DNA from: Meiothermus sp.
GTDB lineage: Bacteria; Deinococcota; Deinococci; Deinococcales; Thermaceae
Reading direction: 5' to 3'
DNA length: 36,904 nucleotides
NCBI RefSeq assembly: GCF_025060375.1
Contig: NZ_JANXCG010000082.1
Location: 1 to 36,904, forward strand
In this document: one piece after another, positions 1 to 8,445 of the stretch
Position numbering within the stretch: the stretch's first letter is position 1
How the letters are laid out: every line of letters starts with the position of its first letter
The notes under the pieces: model-generated
Told to the model about the DNA's origin: nothing
The model's database searches: none
Seen by the model: only the letters and a program-made list of their open reading frames with translations
Program-made: the position numbers and the translations under genes

Positions 1-120
<120 letters not shown>

Positions 121-171
121 AGTACGCGCCGTAAAGGCGCAGCAGAACTGGCCTTCCCTTGCTAAGGTGCT

Positions 172-201
172 AAAAGCGCCCCTTTGGGGCGCTTTTGTTT
201 T
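172..201 (+). terminator. Rho-independent terminator after 16S rRNA
   Basis: An 11-bp perfect stem (AAAAGCGCCCC / GGGGCGCTTTT) with a TTT loop is followed by GTTTTG. It lies 56 nt past the rRNA end, so the 16S transcript should stop here. Because the stem has A-rich and T-rich ends, it could also stop the exporter operon arriving on the other strand, whose last stop codon is at 229. Confidence 0.9.
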
Positions 202-228
202 GCATAGCGGGGTTTCTCTTTCCCAAAA

Positions 229-1521
229 CTACTCGTAACGTAGGGAGTCCACTGGGTCAAGCCGGGCGGCGCGGGCCGCAGGGTAGTAGCCAAAGAAAAC
301 CCCCACCCCAACCGAGAAGGCAAAGGCCAGTACTACGCTGAAGGGGTCAAAGATGGGGGTGATTCGCAGGAATTGCCCCACGCTACCGGCCATGGCCAGC
401 CCTAGGAGGATTCCCAAGGTGCCCCCCACCACCGAAAGCAAGATTGACTCTACGAGGAATTGCGTGAGGATGTCGCGGGGTTTGGCTCCTAGGGCCTTGC
501 GGATGCCGATCTCGCGGGTGCGCTCGGTAACCGAGACCAACATGATGTTCATGATGCCGATGCCGCCTACCAAGAGGCTGATGCCGGCCACTCCACCTAA
601 AAAAAGGGTCATGGTTTGGGTAACCTGGTTCACCGAGGCCAGCGCGTCGGCTTGGTTTTGCACGCTAAAGTCGTACTCGCTAGGGTCGGTGACCTTGCGC
701 CGCTGGGCCATGAAGTCGGTAAGCTCCTGTTGCAGGCGGGGGAGGTTGTCCTTATCGGGCGCTTGGATGTAGATGGCGTTGACCCGAGGCTCGCCAGTGC
801 TACTACGAGCGAGCCGTTGGAGGTAGGTTGAAAGCGGCACGATCACCTGGTAGTTGGGGTTGGCGAAGCCGGAGTCGCCCTTGTCTGGAAGCACCCCCAC
901 CACCGTAAAGGAGATGCCTGCAACCCGTATGCGCTGTCCTATGGGGTCTTGGCCACCAAAGAGGTCTTGTGCGATGCCGTAGCCGATGACGGCCACCCTT
1001 CGGCGGTTTTGCAGGTCGGCCTCGGTGAAGAAGTTGCCCTGCGCAGGCTGGGTGTTGCGTACGCTGGCGTAATCAGGCCAGGTGCCGATTACAGTGGCGT
1101 TTAGGTTGTTGGGGCCCAATTTCACTTGCTGGTTGCTTTGCAGGCTAGGGGCAATGCCCGCGATGCGGCCAGCGAACTCCGCCTGGATGGCTTCGGCGTC
1201 TTTTAGGGTGATGGTTTGAGGGCCGCCAAAACGGACCAGGCCGAAGCCTGGGCCCCGGCCCCCTGTAGCGCTGCCGATGGTGATGAGGTTGGTGCCCAGG
1301 CTTTGCAGGGTACGGGTGATGTTGGCAGTGGAACCCTGGCCCACCATGGTTAGGGCCACCACCGCCGCTACGCCGATAATGACCCCCAAAGTGGTCAGCA
1401 CCGAGCGCAGGGGGTTGCCCAGAATGGCCCGCCAGGCGATGGAGAAGACCTGCCAGGGGTTCATTCCAGCCATCCGGGAGCGTGGCCTTTTGAGAGCCAA
1501 AGGGGTTGTTGGTGCGCTCAT
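229..1521 (-). CDS. ABC transporter permease, MacB/FtsX family
   Basis: Inner-membrane permease of a MacB-type (type VII) ABC system, 430 aa. One N-terminal membrane helix (about residues 28-60) is followed by a large periplasmic domain (about 65-300), then three C-terminal helices forming the FtsX-like domain. The segment with GIGIMNIMLV and TREIGIRKALGA is typical of that domain. It is last in a three-gene operon: its ATG overlaps the stop of the upstream ATPase by 4 nt (ATGA). Such permeases use cytoplasmic ATP hydrolysis to drive mechanical movement of the periplasmic domain, for export of peptides, lipids or drugs. The substrate cannot be read from sequence. The family call is firm; the exact role is unknown. 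Confidence 0.93.
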   Translation of the reverse strand: MSAPTTPLALKRPRSRMAGMNPWQVFSIAWRAILGNPLRSVLTTLGVIIGVAAVVALTMVGQGSTANITRTLQSLGTNLITIGSATGGRGPGFGLVRFGGPQTITLKDAEAIQAEFAGRIAGIAPSLQSNQQVKLGPNNLNATVIGTWPDYASVRNTQPAQGNFFTEADLQNRRRVAVIGYGIAQDLFGGQDPIGQRIRVAGISFTVVGVLPDKGDSGFANPNYQVIVPLSTYLQRLARSSTGEPRVNAIYIQAPDKDNLPRLQQELTDFMAQRRKVTDPSEYDFSVQNQADALASVNQVTQTMTLFLGGVAGISLLVGGIGIMNIMLVSVTERTREIGIRKALGAKPRDILTQFLVESILLSVVGGTLGILLGLAMAGSVGQFLRITPIFDPFSVVLAFAFSVGVGVFFGYYPAARAARLDPVDSLRYE

Positions 1522-2231
1522 GCCGGTCCTCCTACAGCCCGTTTCCGGTGAGGGTTGGGTGCATCGGACTCGACCTGTCCGTCTCGAATTCGCACGATGC
1601 GCTCAGTGTAGTCTGCTATGTCGGGTTCGTGGGTCACGATGACCACGCAGGTGCCTTCCTCGTTGAGCTCTTGAAAGAGCTGCATGACCTCAACGGCGGT
1701 CTTGGAGTCTAGGTTTCCTGTGGGCTCGTCGGCCAGCAGTAAGGAGGGGCGCATGGCCAGGGCTCGAGCAATGGCCACCCGCTGTTTCTGGCCGCCCGAA
1801 AGTTGGGAAGGGAGGTTTTTAAGTTTGTTCCCAAGGCCCACCTTTTGCAGAACCTCAATGGCTCGCTCTCGCCGCTCTTTGGGGCTGTAGCCCGCGTAGG
1901 TGAGCGGTACTTCCACGTTCTCCAAGACGTTCAAGCGTGGCAGTAGGTGGAAAGCCTGGAAGACGAAGCCGATCTCCTGGTTGCGCACCTCGGCCCGTTC
2001 GTTTTCGGTTAGGGTGGTTACGTCACGCCCTGCGAGCAAGTAGCGCCCTTCAGTAGGCCGGTCGAGCAGCCCGATAATCTGCATCAAGGTGGTTTTGCCC
2101 GAGCCGGAAGGGCCCATCAGGGCTACCATCTCGCCTTGGCGGATCTGGAGCGAAATCCCTTTGAGGGCCTCAAACTCCACCGCTCCGCTCCTGTAGACCT
2201 TACGCACCCCCTCGAGCGCAACCACCGTCAC
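1518..2231 (-). CDS. ABC transporter ATP-binding protein, MacB/LolD type
   Basis: Cytoplasmic ATPase of 237 aa that energises the neighbouring permease. Visible motifs are Walker A GPSGSGKT (residues 40-47), the Q-loop region [13 protein letters not shown], the signature LSGGQKQR, Walker [13 protein letters not shown] and the H-loop VTHEPD. Length and motif set match the LolD/MacB-N/FtsE group. The start overlaps the stop of the adaptor gene by 4 nt and its stop overlaps the permease start by 4 nt, so the three are translationally coupled. In E. coli MacB the ATPase and permease are fused; here they are separate, as in many Gram-positive and Thermaceae systems. Confidence 0.95.
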   Translation of the reverse strand: MTVVALEGVRKVYRSGAVEFEALKGISLQIRQGEMVALMGPSGSGKTTLMQIIGLLDRPTEGRYLLAGRDVTTLTENERAEVRNQEIGFVFQAFHLLPRLNVLENVEVPLTYAGYSPKERRERAIEVLQKVGLGNKLKNLPSQLSGGQKQRVAIARALAMRPSLLLADEPTGNLDSKTAVEVMQLFQELNEEGTCVVIVTHEPDIADYTERIVRIRDGQVESDAPNPHRKRAVGGPA

Positions 2232-3586
2232 CGCCCACCTCCTGGGGGGGCACCTACCCCGATAGGCAGGCGCGGTCCACCCTGGCTGCTTTGGCTGCTC
2301 GAGCGGGTGCTGCTGCGGCTGGGCAGCACTACCCGCTGCCCAGCTTGAAGCCCCTCCTGCACCACCTGGTTCACCCCGTCGTCGGGGCCCAGGGTAACCC
2401 GCACGGTTTCCCTACTTCCGTCTGGTTGCAGAACATCCACGTAGGCCCGATTGCGCACCGTTTGCACGGCCCGCTTAGGGATGATGAGGGCATCCTGGAT
2501 TTCTTCAGCGATGATCTCTGCCTCAGCGGTCATTCCGGGGCGCAGCTTGCGGTCGGGGTTGGGGATGTTGACGGTTACGTAGAAGAAAGCGATGTTCTGC
2601 TGCATCTGGGCCTGGGGCGCAATGGCTGTTACCACCCCCTCGAAGGTTTCCCCGCTGTAGGCATCCAGGCTGACCTCCACCTTCTGGCCTACCCTAACTT
2701 TGGCAATCTCACTCTCGTCCACTTGAACCGGCAGGCTGACGCTGCTGTCGTCAATTAGGGTGAGTAGAGCGGTGCTGTTGCTGACCGTGGCCCCTACCCC
2801 AATGCTGCCCACCTGGGCGTTCACCTCGGCCACTACGCCGTCGAAGGGGGCGTAGATTTTGGTGGCGGCCAGGTTTTCCTCCGCGGCCCTGACGTCAAGT
2901 CGGGCCTGCTCCACCGCGAGCTGGGCATTGCGCAGGTCTTGGGCGTTGGCGCTGTTCCTGAGGTTGAGGGCCTGCCGGGCTGTGTGGAGGTTAACCCGGG
3001 CCACCTCGAGCGCGGCCTGGGCCTTGGCGTAGGCGTCGCGGGCGCTCTGCAGGCTTTGAGCGCTGGCTCCGCCCAGCTCGTAGAGCTTTTGGGTGGCCTC
3101 CAGGCTGGCTTTGGCCGCCTCGAGGTCCCGCACCGCGTTGGTGTAGGCGGCCTCGGCGCTGGTCAGGTTTTGCCGGGCGGTGGCCAAGTTGCTAGCCTGG
3201 TCGGCCCTCAGCTTATCCAGATTGGCTTGGGCTTTTTGCAGGGCCAATCGGGCGTTTTCTAGGGCACGGGTATAGCTGGTGGGGTCAAGCTCCACGATGA
3301 GCTGCCCTTTTTGTACCCGATCGCCTACGTTGGGGAGCTTGAGCACGGTGCCGTTCACAGCAGGCTTAACCGACAGCGACTGGATGGGCGCGAGGGTTCC
3401 CGGCCCCGAGACCGAGACCCTGAATACCCCCCGCTGAACGGGGGCAGTTTCCACCGTGGGGGCGCTGACGGTGGTAGGCTTGGGCCTAAGCAGCAGGTAG
3501 CCTGCACCCAGGCCTGCGGCCAGTAAGAAAAGCCCGAGCCAGGGCCAGGGAATGCGGATGCGTGGCTGGGAGCGCGTCGTGTTCAC
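2228..3586 (-). CDS. Periplasmic adaptor (HlyD/MacA family) of ABC exporter
   Basis: Membrane-fusion protein, 452 aa from the chosen GTG at 3586. One N-terminal membrane anchor follows a short basic segment (WPWLGLFLLAAGLGAGYLLL, about residues 14-33). Next come a first lipoyl/barrel-sandwich half (about 50-100), a long alanine/leucine-rich coiled-coil hairpin (about 105-225), the second lipoyl half (IYAPFDGVVAEVNAQVG) and beta-barrel domains. The tail is rich in Ser, Gly and Arg. The open frame extends further upstream, but that part has no adaptor features, and AAGG lies just before the GTG. First gene of the operon; it probably connects the ABC pump to an outer-membrane channel. The start is moderately certain. 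Confidence 0.88.
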   Translation of the reverse strand: MNTTRSQPRIRIPWPWLGLFLLAAGLGAGYLLLRPKPTTVSAPTVETAPVQRGVFRVSVSGPGTLAPIQSLSVKPAVNGTVLKLPNVGDRVQKGQLIVELDPTSYTRALENARLALQKAQANLDKLRADQASNLATARQNLTSAEAAYTNAVRDLEAAKASLEATQKLYELGGASAQSLQSARDAYAKAQAALEVARVNLHTARQALNLRNSANAQDLRNAQLAVEQARLDVRAAEENLAATKIYAPFDGVVAEVNAQVGSIGVGATVSNSTALLTLIDDSSVSLPVQVDESEIAKVRVGQKVEVSLDAYSGETFEGVVTAIAPQAQMQQNIAFFYVTVNIPNPDRKLRPGMTAEAEIIAEEIQDALIIPKRAVQTVRNRAYVDVLQPDGSRETVRVTLGPDDGVNQVVQEGLQAGQRVVLPSRSSTRSSSQSSQGGPRLPIGVGAPPGGGR

Positions 3587-3980
3587 GCCTTGATCTTTCC
3601 CCAGCAGGGCCAAAGTTCGGTGTACGGGTTGCGAAGGTTTTGTGAAGAAGGGGCGCTGAAGGCCCCCAACTTCGGGAAGTGAGGTTGAGCCCCTGACGGA
3701 GGAGCGCCATACCTTTCGGCCAGCGGTGGGTAGGGCTCGAAAGACTGGCGCATGAGCAACACGCCAGACGCGCCGATCCGGGGAACGGAAGCCCCCAGCA
3801 GGGGTCCAGTGGGTGGTGGTCACGCTGCCTTGGGCCTATTTCCCAAGAGCACGAACGGGGGAGCAGAATCTCCCCCATTCGGACCGGCTGCGAAAGAGGG
3901 CTCATCTGACCGAGGCCGAGGTATGGCCGGCGGTATGCGCCTCTTCGAGGTCCAAATGAGTTCACGGGCACAAAGTCCGC
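3587..3980. other. Intergenic region without a recognisable gene
   Basis: These 394 bp separate the exporter operon from tsaE, both on the minus strand. Open frames here have no recognisable motifs. The one structured element is a perfect 7-bp hairpin (GGGGGAG-CAGAAT-CTCCCCC, 3857-3876) without a T-run on either side; it may be a weak end signal for the tsaE transcript. The promoter of the exporter operon should lie here, but I see no convincing -35/-10 pair. Confidence 0.5.
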
Positions 3981-4406
3981 CTAGATTTTTGGAAGAAATG
4001 CCCTTCCATGGGGAAAAATTGCTACCTGGCGCCCCGCATCGGTGGGGGTCAGGCGCACCTCCAGGCTGTCTGGAAAGACCTCCGGGCGGCCCCACTCGAT
4101 GAGCACCAGCCGGGCCTCAGGCAGGTAGTCCTCCAGGCCCAGGTGGTACAGCTCCTCCTGGTTGACCATGCGGTAGGCGTCGATGTGCACCACCAGGCCC
4201 GCCGGAGTGGGGTACTCGTGAATCAGGGTGTAGGTGGGGCTGGTCACCTCGCCTTTGAACCCCAAGGCCTCGGCGATGAACTTGACCAGGGTGGTTTTGC
4301 CCGCCCCCACGGGGCCCGTCAGCAGCACCAGGGCGCCTTCGGGTAAGGTTTGCGCCAGCTTTTGGGCAAAGGCGCGTGTTTCCTCGAGGCTGGCTAAGGT
4401 ACACAC
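3981..4406 (-). CDS. tsaE: tRNA threonylcarbamoyladenosine biosynthesis ATPase TsaE
   Basis: TsaE is the small P-loop ATPase that works with TsaB and TsaD to form N6-threonylcarbamoyladenosine at A37 of ANN-decoding tRNAs. The frame shows Walker A GPVGAGKTT, then SPTYTLIHEY and HIDAYR, all characteristic of the family. From the GTG at 4406 the product is 141 aa, near the family norm. A longer frame runs upstream into the macro-domain gene but lacks conservation. A GGGGAG sequence about 10 nt upstream could be the ribosome site. The gene starts 7 nt after the macro gene's stop and is probably co-transcribed. TsaB and TsaD are not in the window. Confidence 0.93.
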   Translation of the reverse strand: MCTLASLEETRAFAQKLAQTLPEGALVLLTGPVGAGKTTLVKFIAEALGFKGEVTSPTYTLIHEYPTPAGLVVHIDAYRMVNQEELYHLGLEDYLPEARLVLIEWGRPEVFPDSLEVRLTPTDAGRQVAIFPHGRAFLPKI

Positions 4407-4413
4407 CCCTAGC

Positions 4414-4923
4414 TTACTCCCCCGAGGGAGGCTGGCCCCGGCGGGCCAGGGCCTGCCGGATGGCCTTGGCATCAGCCTCGGTGTAGCCATAAAGGGTGAC
4501 TTCAAGGTCTTCAGGGGTGTCTGCGAGCTCGTCCAGCAAGGTCTCTATGACCTCGGGCACCCCCAGCCCGCCTACCCCGGTTCCGAGCAGGGGAAAGGCC
4601 ACCCTGCGGAGACCCTTCTCCGAGGCCAGGCGCAGGGCCGCGCGGGCAGCGCTGCGCACGGTGTGCAGGCTGGCCGGTGTATCGCCCAGCACCGCGGCGT
4701 GGATTACGTAGCGCACCGGCAACTGCCCTGCCCCGGTGAGGGCCGCCTCCCCCACTCGGATGGGGCCGTGCCGGTTGCACTCCTCCTGGATGCTGGGGCC
4801 GCCTTTGCGCCGGATGGCCCCAGCCACACCGGAGCCCAGCACCAGCTGGTTGTTGGCGGCGTTCACAATGGCGTCCCCTACGAACTCAGTGATGTCGCCC
4901 TGGGCTACCCGGATGCGCGCCAT
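4414..4923 (-). CDS. Macro-domain protein (ADP-ribose binding / deacetylase type)
   Basis: Single macro domain, 169 aa, the full usual length. Conserved elements are QGDITEF near the start, the ADP-ribose-binding segment [19 protein letters not shown] (about residues 17-35) and the phosphate loop [15 protein letters not shown] (about 110-124). Bacterial members remove ADP-ribose from proteins or deacetylate O-acetyl-ADP-ribose; which applies here cannot be told. The upstream C45 gene ends only 9 nt before this start. A TAAAAT hexamer 6 nt before the ATG suggests that it can also be transcribed on its own. Confidence 0.93.
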   Translation of the reverse strand: MARIRVAQGDITEFVGDAIVNAANNQLVLGSGVAGAIRRKGGPSIQEECNRHGPIRVGEAALTGAGQLPVRYVIHAAVLGDTPASLHTVRSAARAALRLASEKGLRRVAFPLLGTGVGGLGVPEVIETLLDELADTPEDLEVTLYGYTEADAKAIRQALARRGQPPSGE

Positions 4924-4929
4924 GGGGGT

Positions 4930-4935
4930 ATTTTA
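4930..4935 (-). promoter_or_regulatory. Candidate leaderless -10 element for the macro-domain gene
   Basis: TAAAAT on the minus strand is followed by ACCCCC and then the ATG at 4923, a 6-nt gap. No Shine-Dalgarno sequence is present in that gap. The hexamer contains the stop codon of the upstream gene. This matches the TANNNT-plus-short-gap arrangement of leaderless genes in Deinococcota. No -35 element is evident. Confidence 0.5.
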
Positions 4936-6000
4936 GACCACGTAGCGGATGTAGGGGTTCTCGTGAGGAGGGCCATCCGAGATCCAGAGCTCGCCGGTGC
5001 CCAGGTTCATAATCACCGAGACAATGGTGCGGTAGGGTTCGCCCAAGGCGTACTCCTCGGGGCTGGGGGTGCGGCAGACCGCGTAGGGAGCTCCCTCCCG
5101 GTCGGCCAGGGCGGATTGAATGTCGGCCAGGCTGGGTTTTTCCACCGCGCGCAGGCGCTGTTCCAGCCGTTCGGCCCGTTGGTGGGAGCGGTCGAGCCAC
5201 TCGATGGGGGGCACCTCGATGCCGTAGCGCTCGGGGGCGATGAAGTGGTTGGCATGCACAAGCTGGCGCGGGTCTTCCCAACGGGCGAGGCCCATGGGCG
5301 AGACCTCGAGGTCCACTGCCCTACCCCCTTGCCCCAGCAGGAAGTTGGCCGAGGTGGTGTGGGGGGGCTCGAGCAGCGCCCTTTGGGCCGCTTCCAGGGT
5401 GTGCTGCCGCAGCGCTCGGTAGGTGCGCAGGTGGAAGGGCTGGCCCAGCCCGGCCCAGTCGTCGCCCTTAGAGACCAGCCCATTGATACAGAGCCCTAGT
5501 CCGTGCGAGTTGAGGCCGATTTTGCCCCCGAAGATGCCCGCTTCTGTGAAGGCCAGTACCCGCGTGCCATCGGGTTCGGTGATGTGCTGCAAAGCCCCCT
5601 GTACCCCCTCCATCCAGTCCCAGTTCTGGCCCATCCAGAGGTGGCCGTCGGCGCTGTGGGCAGGCATCAGGGCAAAGGCGGTGCAGCCGTTGGGGGCCTC
5701 GCGCCCAAACTGGTGATAGACGATCTCGTAGCGCACGTTGAGGGTAGCGATGTCCACCAGGGGCTGCCCCGAGCCCGCCGCAATGCCCTCGAGGCCTGCG
5801 GTGTAGGCCGGGCTTTGCTGGCGTAGGGCCTCCAGATAGCGGGCACCCCGCTCACGGGCCTCGGTGGGTGAGAGCTTGCACTCTACCTCAAAGCGGCGGA
5901 AGTAGAGCTCCAGGTTGTGGGCTATCGCCTCGCTTAGGGCTTTTCCCTGGGAAAGCCCTTGTTCGTAGGGTGGGCCGGAGAGCTTCAGGTAGGGCAACAT
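4933..6000 (-). CDS. C45-family Ntn hydrolase (acyl-CoA:6-APA acyltransferase-like)
   Basis: Protein of 355 aa resembling the peptidase C45 / acyl-CoA:isopenicillin N acyltransferase family. These proenzymes cleave themselves to expose an N-terminal cysteine nucleophile. The expected cleavage site is Gly105-Cys106 in PNGCTAFA, followed by MGQNWDW, which matches the conserved GxNxDW segment. The region before it (about residues 10-105) would be the alpha chain. Bacterial members hydrolyse or transfer acyl groups on amides, but their natural substrates are mostly unknown; penicillin biosynthesis is not implied. The ATG at 6000 is chosen because the protein similarity begins there and a -10 element lies 7 nt upstream. 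Confidence 0.88.
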   Translation of the reverse strand: MLPYLKLSGPPYEQGLSQGKALSEAIAHNLELYFRRFEVECKLSPTEARERGARYLEALRQQSPAYTAGLEGIAAGSGQPLVDIATLNVRYEIVYHQFGREAPNGCTAFALMPAHSADGHLWMGQNWDWMEGVQGALQHITEPDGTRVLAFTEAGIFGGKIGLNSHGLGLCINGLVSKGDDWAGLGQPFHLRTYRALRQHTLEAAQRALLEPPHTTSANFLLGQGGRAVDLEVSPMGLARWEDPRQLVHANHFIAPERYGIEVPPIEWLDRSHQRAERLEQRLRAVEKPSLADIQSALADREGAPYAVCRTPSPEEYALGEPYRTIVSVIMNLGTGELWISDGPPHENPYIRYVV

Positions 6001-6007
6001 CCCGGCT

Positions 6008-6016
6008 ATTATCACA
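6008..6016 (-). promoter_or_regulatory. Candidate extended -10 promoter for the C45 hydrolase gene
   Basis: On the minus strand TGTGATAAT is an extended -10 (TGn followed by GATAAT) placed 7 nt before the ATG at 6000, so the transcript would begin at or very near the start codon. No -35 match was seen. The rest of 6001-6284, between this gene and the divergent HAD gene, shows nothing else recognisable. Confidence 0.55.
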
Positions 6017-6269
6017 CCAGCCAGAGCGCAGCCGGAGGGTGATGCTGACGACAACCCCGAATTACCCCCACCATCACCTGGACGGGCTGGCCGGAAGCCA
6101 CCCTCTTGCGCATGCCCCCACCAGCTCCGGCAGGCGGGTTGTGGGGGGTAGAGGGCGAAAAGCGGTGCCCGAGGCAAGCGTTCTCCTCAGCCAGGGAGGT
6201 CCGGTCGGGCGCTGTTTATGGGCGATGCGGCGCCCCCTCCTGGTAAAGCCCCAGAGGTAGGCCGTAGGG

Positions 6270-6275
6270 TACAAT
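6270..6275 (+). promoter_or_regulatory. Candidate -10 element for the HAD phosphatase gene
   Basis: TACAAT lies 9 nt before the ATG at 6285, with a G-run (CCCAGGGGG) between them. Transcription would start within a few bases of the start codon. No clear -35 element is visible. Confidence 0.5.
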
Positions 6276-6284
6276 CCCAGGGGG

Positions 6285-6962
6285 ATGCAGGCCCTCATCT
6301 TTGATTTAGACGGAACTATACTGGACACCGAGAGCAGCGAGTTTCGGTCCTGGCAGGAGGTCTACCGAGACTACGGCGCTGAGCTAAGCCTGGACTACTG
6401 GCTGCCTTTTGTGGGCAACAACTCGTTGCCCTTTGACCCGGTGGGGCACCTCGAGACCCTGCTGGGGACCAGCCTGGATAGGGAGGAGATTGAGGCTAGG
6501 GTAGAGCGGCGTAGGGACGAGCTCAACCGGGAACTGAAGCCCCTGCCGGGGGTGCTGGAATACATTGAGGCAGCCCGGGCGATGGGCCTTGGGCTGGCCC
6601 TTGCCAGCAGCTCGAGCCGGGCTTGGGTGGAGGAGCACCTGCGCAGGCTGGGGCTTCTTTCCGCTTTCCAGGTAATCTGTACCAAGGAGGACGTTCCCCT
6701 GACCAAACCCGACCCAGCCCTCTTCCTGAGGGCCGCGGAGGCCTTGGGTGTTCAGCCCCGCCAGGCCCTGGCCATAGAGGACTCCCTCAACGGCGTGCGG
6801 GCGGCTCGAGCCGCTGGTGCTTTTACCGTGGCGGTTCCCAACGCCATCACCCGCCACCTGGACCTGAGCGAGGCTGATTTGGTGCTCAGTCGCCTGGACG
6901 ACCTGCCCCTTTGGGAGCTGGTGCGGATTGCCCGCGGGCGGAGGTTATTCCCCGTTGTTTAG
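6285..6962 (+). CDS. HAD-superfamily phosphatase (beta-phosphoglucomutase-like)
   Basis: Soluble 225-aa HAD hydrolase. Motif I is FDLDGTILDTE, with the nucleophile Asp7 and general acid Asp9. Motif II is the serine in LASSSS, motif III the lysine in TKPDP, and motif IV is AIEDSLNGVRAA. A helical cap lies between motifs I and II (about residues 15-85), which places it in subfamily IA. Members dephosphorylate sugar phosphates, phosphoglycolate or similar small molecules, or act as phosphomutases; the sequence does not say which. The 3' end overlaps the convergent amidase gene by 18 nt. Confidence 0.92.
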   Translation: MQALIFDLDGTILDTESSEFRSWQEVYRDYGAELSLDYWLPFVGNNSLPFDPVGHLETLLGTSLDREEIEARVERRRDELNRELKPLPGVLEYIEAARAMGLGLALASSSSRAWVEEHLRRLGLLSAFQVICTKEDVPLTKPDPALFLRAAEALGVQPRQALAIEDSLNGVRAARAAGAFTVAVPNAITRHLDLSEADLVLSRLDDLPLWELVRIARGRRLFPVV

Positions 6963-8027
6963 GAAGCGCAGAATGCCCCGGGCCAGTCCCTCGGCCAGGG
7001 CCTGCCGATATGCGTCCGTCTGCAGTTTGCGTCCTTCTGTGGGGTGGTTGGCAAAGCCTACCTCTACCAGGATGGCTGGGATGCGGGCGTTGCGCAGCAC
7101 GTAGAAAGGGGCCTGCCGTACCCCTCGGTCTACCGCTCCTGTGGCCCGCAGCAAGGAGGCCTGTACATAGTGGGCGAGCTGGCGCGAGAACATCAGGTTG
7201 GACTGGGCAATCAGGTCGCTCATGATTCGCTGGCTTACGCTCTGGGCCTCCTGCGTTAGCCGACGCCCCACCTCACCGCCGCCGTTTTCCCGGATGACCT
7301 GGGCCAGAAGGGCTGGGTCAAGGGTGTTGCCGAAATAGTAGACCTCAATCCCCTGGGCAGGGGTGGAGGCGCTGTTGACGTGGATGGATACGAACAGGTT
7401 TCGCTTGGAGTTGGCCATCTCAGCCCGAAGGCCCAGGTCGGTGGCCTTGTCGGGGGAGAGGTGGGTGTCCCGGTTGCGGGTCAGCACCACCTCCACGCCT
7501 TCCCTTTCCAAGATGCGCTTTACCCGAAGGGCCAGGTCCAGGGTCACCTCCTTCTCCACCACAAAGCCCACCGCGCCTGGGTCCACCCCGCCGTGGCCCG
7601 GGTCGAGGACCACCACCTTGGGCTGGGCTCTCGGTTTGGGTGGGTTGGGCCTGGGTTGGGCTGCGGGGGGGGAAGTGGGGGCCTGGTTTGCGGTCAGTAC
7701 GTCTACCACCAGGCGCCGTCGGTTGGCGTCCTCCAAGAGAAAGGTTTTTACCTCCACGCCAGGGCGCAGGCGCACAAACACGTTGGCCCCCTGGGGGGTG
7801 GGCACCACCTGGTAGGAAGCTACCTGGGGAGAACCCACATCGTTATCGCTGGCTGGCGGCCTGTTGCCGGTAAAGCGCAGGGTAAGGGTGTCAGAGGTTT
7901 GGGCGATTTGGTACTGGACCCCTTTTTCCAGGTCGAAGACCAGCCGGGTGTAGCCCTCGTGGAGCCCTAGGCGGGGAAAGGCCATGGCCAGTGGGAAGCA
8001 CACAACCAGGAGGGCGAGGAGCCGCAT
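6945..8027 (-). CDS. Secreted N-acetylmuramoyl-L-alanine amidase with AMIN domain
   Basis: Cell-wall amidase of 360 aa that cleaves the bond between N-acetylmuramic acid and L-alanine of peptidoglycan. A signal peptide (MRLLALLVVCFPLAMA) is followed by an AMIN-like domain (about residues 20-112), a proline-rich linker (about 115-135) and an Amidase_3 catalytic domain (136-357). Likely zinc ligands are His145 (LDPGHGG), Glu159 and His216 (SIHVNS); Glu322 in LVEVGF is the catalytic acid. The ATG at 8027 puts the signal peptide at the N-terminus; upstream codons in frame are not conserved. AmiC-type enzymes work in daughter-cell separation, which is the likely role. Confidence 0.93.
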   Translation of the reverse strand: MRLLALLVVCFPLAMAFPRLGLHEGYTRLVFDLEKGVQYQIAQTSDTLTLRFTGNRPPASDNDVGSPQVASYQVVPTPQGANVFVRLRPGVEVKTFLLEDANRRRLVVDVLTANQAPTSPPAAQPRPNPPKPRAQPKVVVLDPGHGGVDPGAVGFVVEKEVTLDLALRVKRILEREGVEVVLTRNRDTHLSPDKATDLGLRAEMANSKRNLFVSIHVNSASTPAQGIEVYYFGNTLDPALLAQVIRENGGGEVGRRLTQEAQSVSQRIMSDLIAQSNLMFSRQLAHYVQASLLRATGAVDRGVRQAPFYVLRNARIPAILVEVGFANHPTEGRKLQTDAYRQALAEGLARGILRFLNNGE

Positions 8028-8035
8028 TACTTGCG

Positions 8036-8041
8036 AGTATA
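8036..8041 (-). promoter_or_regulatory. Candidate leaderless -10 element for the amidase gene
   Basis: TATACT on the minus strand is separated from the ATG at 8027 by 8 nt (CGCAAGTA), which contain no Shine-Dalgarno sequence. This suggests a leaderless or nearly leaderless transcript. Confidence 0.55.
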
Positions 8042-8076
8042 ACCTCAGGAGGTGGGATTTTCTTAGAGCCCTCCTG

Positions 8077-8085
8077 TGGGATACT
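8077..8085 (+). promoter_or_regulatory. Candidate extended -10 promoter for the small gene at 8092
   Basis: TGGGATACT (TGn plus GATACT) stands 6 nt before the ATG at 8092, with GGGGGT between. It lies about 35 bp from the oppositely directed amidase promoter, so the two divergent genes share a 64-bp spacer. Confidence 0.5.
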
Positions 8086-8091
8086 GGGGGT

Positions 8092-8379
8092 ATGTTCGGC
8101 CTGTTTCGCAAGCCCGATGAACACCTCAAGAGGGAGGGCGACAGCGCCTTCCGGGTGCGGGTACGCACAGCGCGGCACAAGGAGGTGGTGGAGCTTCGGC
8201 TTTCCAAAAGCGGTGAGATTTCCCCTTCCGATGAGGGCGGTTTTTACGTGCGCAAGGTTATCGTATCTCCCCAGTACCTTGACCGGGCGGTACTGGAGAT
8301 ATGGTTTGATCGGGCTTACCGCCCGGTGCGAAAGGCAGTGGAAGGGGGCGAGTTGGTGCCGATACGGGAGTGGGGCTAG
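8092..8379 (+). CDS. Small protein of unknown function (95 aa)
   Basis: I do not recognise this family. The product is 95 aa, starts MFGLFRKPDEH, has no membrane segment and no cysteines, and alternates charged and hydrophobic residues as in a small beta-rich fold (RVRVRTARHKEVVELRL, then FYVRKVIVS). Codon use resembles the neighbours. The start is supported by a GGGGG run and an extended -10 directly upstream. It is a single-gene unit, divergent from the amidase and convergent with the NYN gene. The earlier in-frame codons overlap the amidase promoter and are not counted. Confidence 0.75.
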   Translation: MFGLFRKPDEHLKREGDSAFRVRVRTARHKEVVELRLSKSGEISPSDEGGFYVRKVIVSPQYLDRAVLEIWFDRAYRPVRKAVEGGELVPIREWG

Positions 8380-8400
8380 TTTTCTCCTGCCCTTAGGGAG

Positions 8401-8430
8401 TAAAAGCGCCCGGCTGTGGAGCCGGGCGCC
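8401..8430 (-). terminator. Rho-independent terminator of the NYN-domain gene
   Basis: A perfect 10-bp stem (GCGCCCGGCT / AGCCGGGCGC) with a 4-nt loop is followed on the minus strand by TTTTA. It sits 16 nt past the NYN gene's stop and 27 nt past the stop of the convergent small gene. It may act on both transcripts, though the T-run favours the minus strand. Confidence 0.85.
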
Positions 8431-8445
8431 TTGCTAGCGGCGTCT

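Noticed and set aside
3857-3876. Strong terminator for tsaE
   Set aside because: The 7-bp hairpin has no T-run on either strand and lies about 105 nt past the tsaE stop.
4234-5499. Open frame of 421 codons on the plus strand opposite tsaE, the macro gene and the C45 gene
   Set aside because: The opposite strand carries three recognisable protein families, and this frame has no conserved motif.
4933-6000. Penicillin acyltransferase activity for the C45-type protein
   Set aside because: Family membership shows the fold and the cysteine nucleophile only. Bacterial members mostly have other or unknown substrates.
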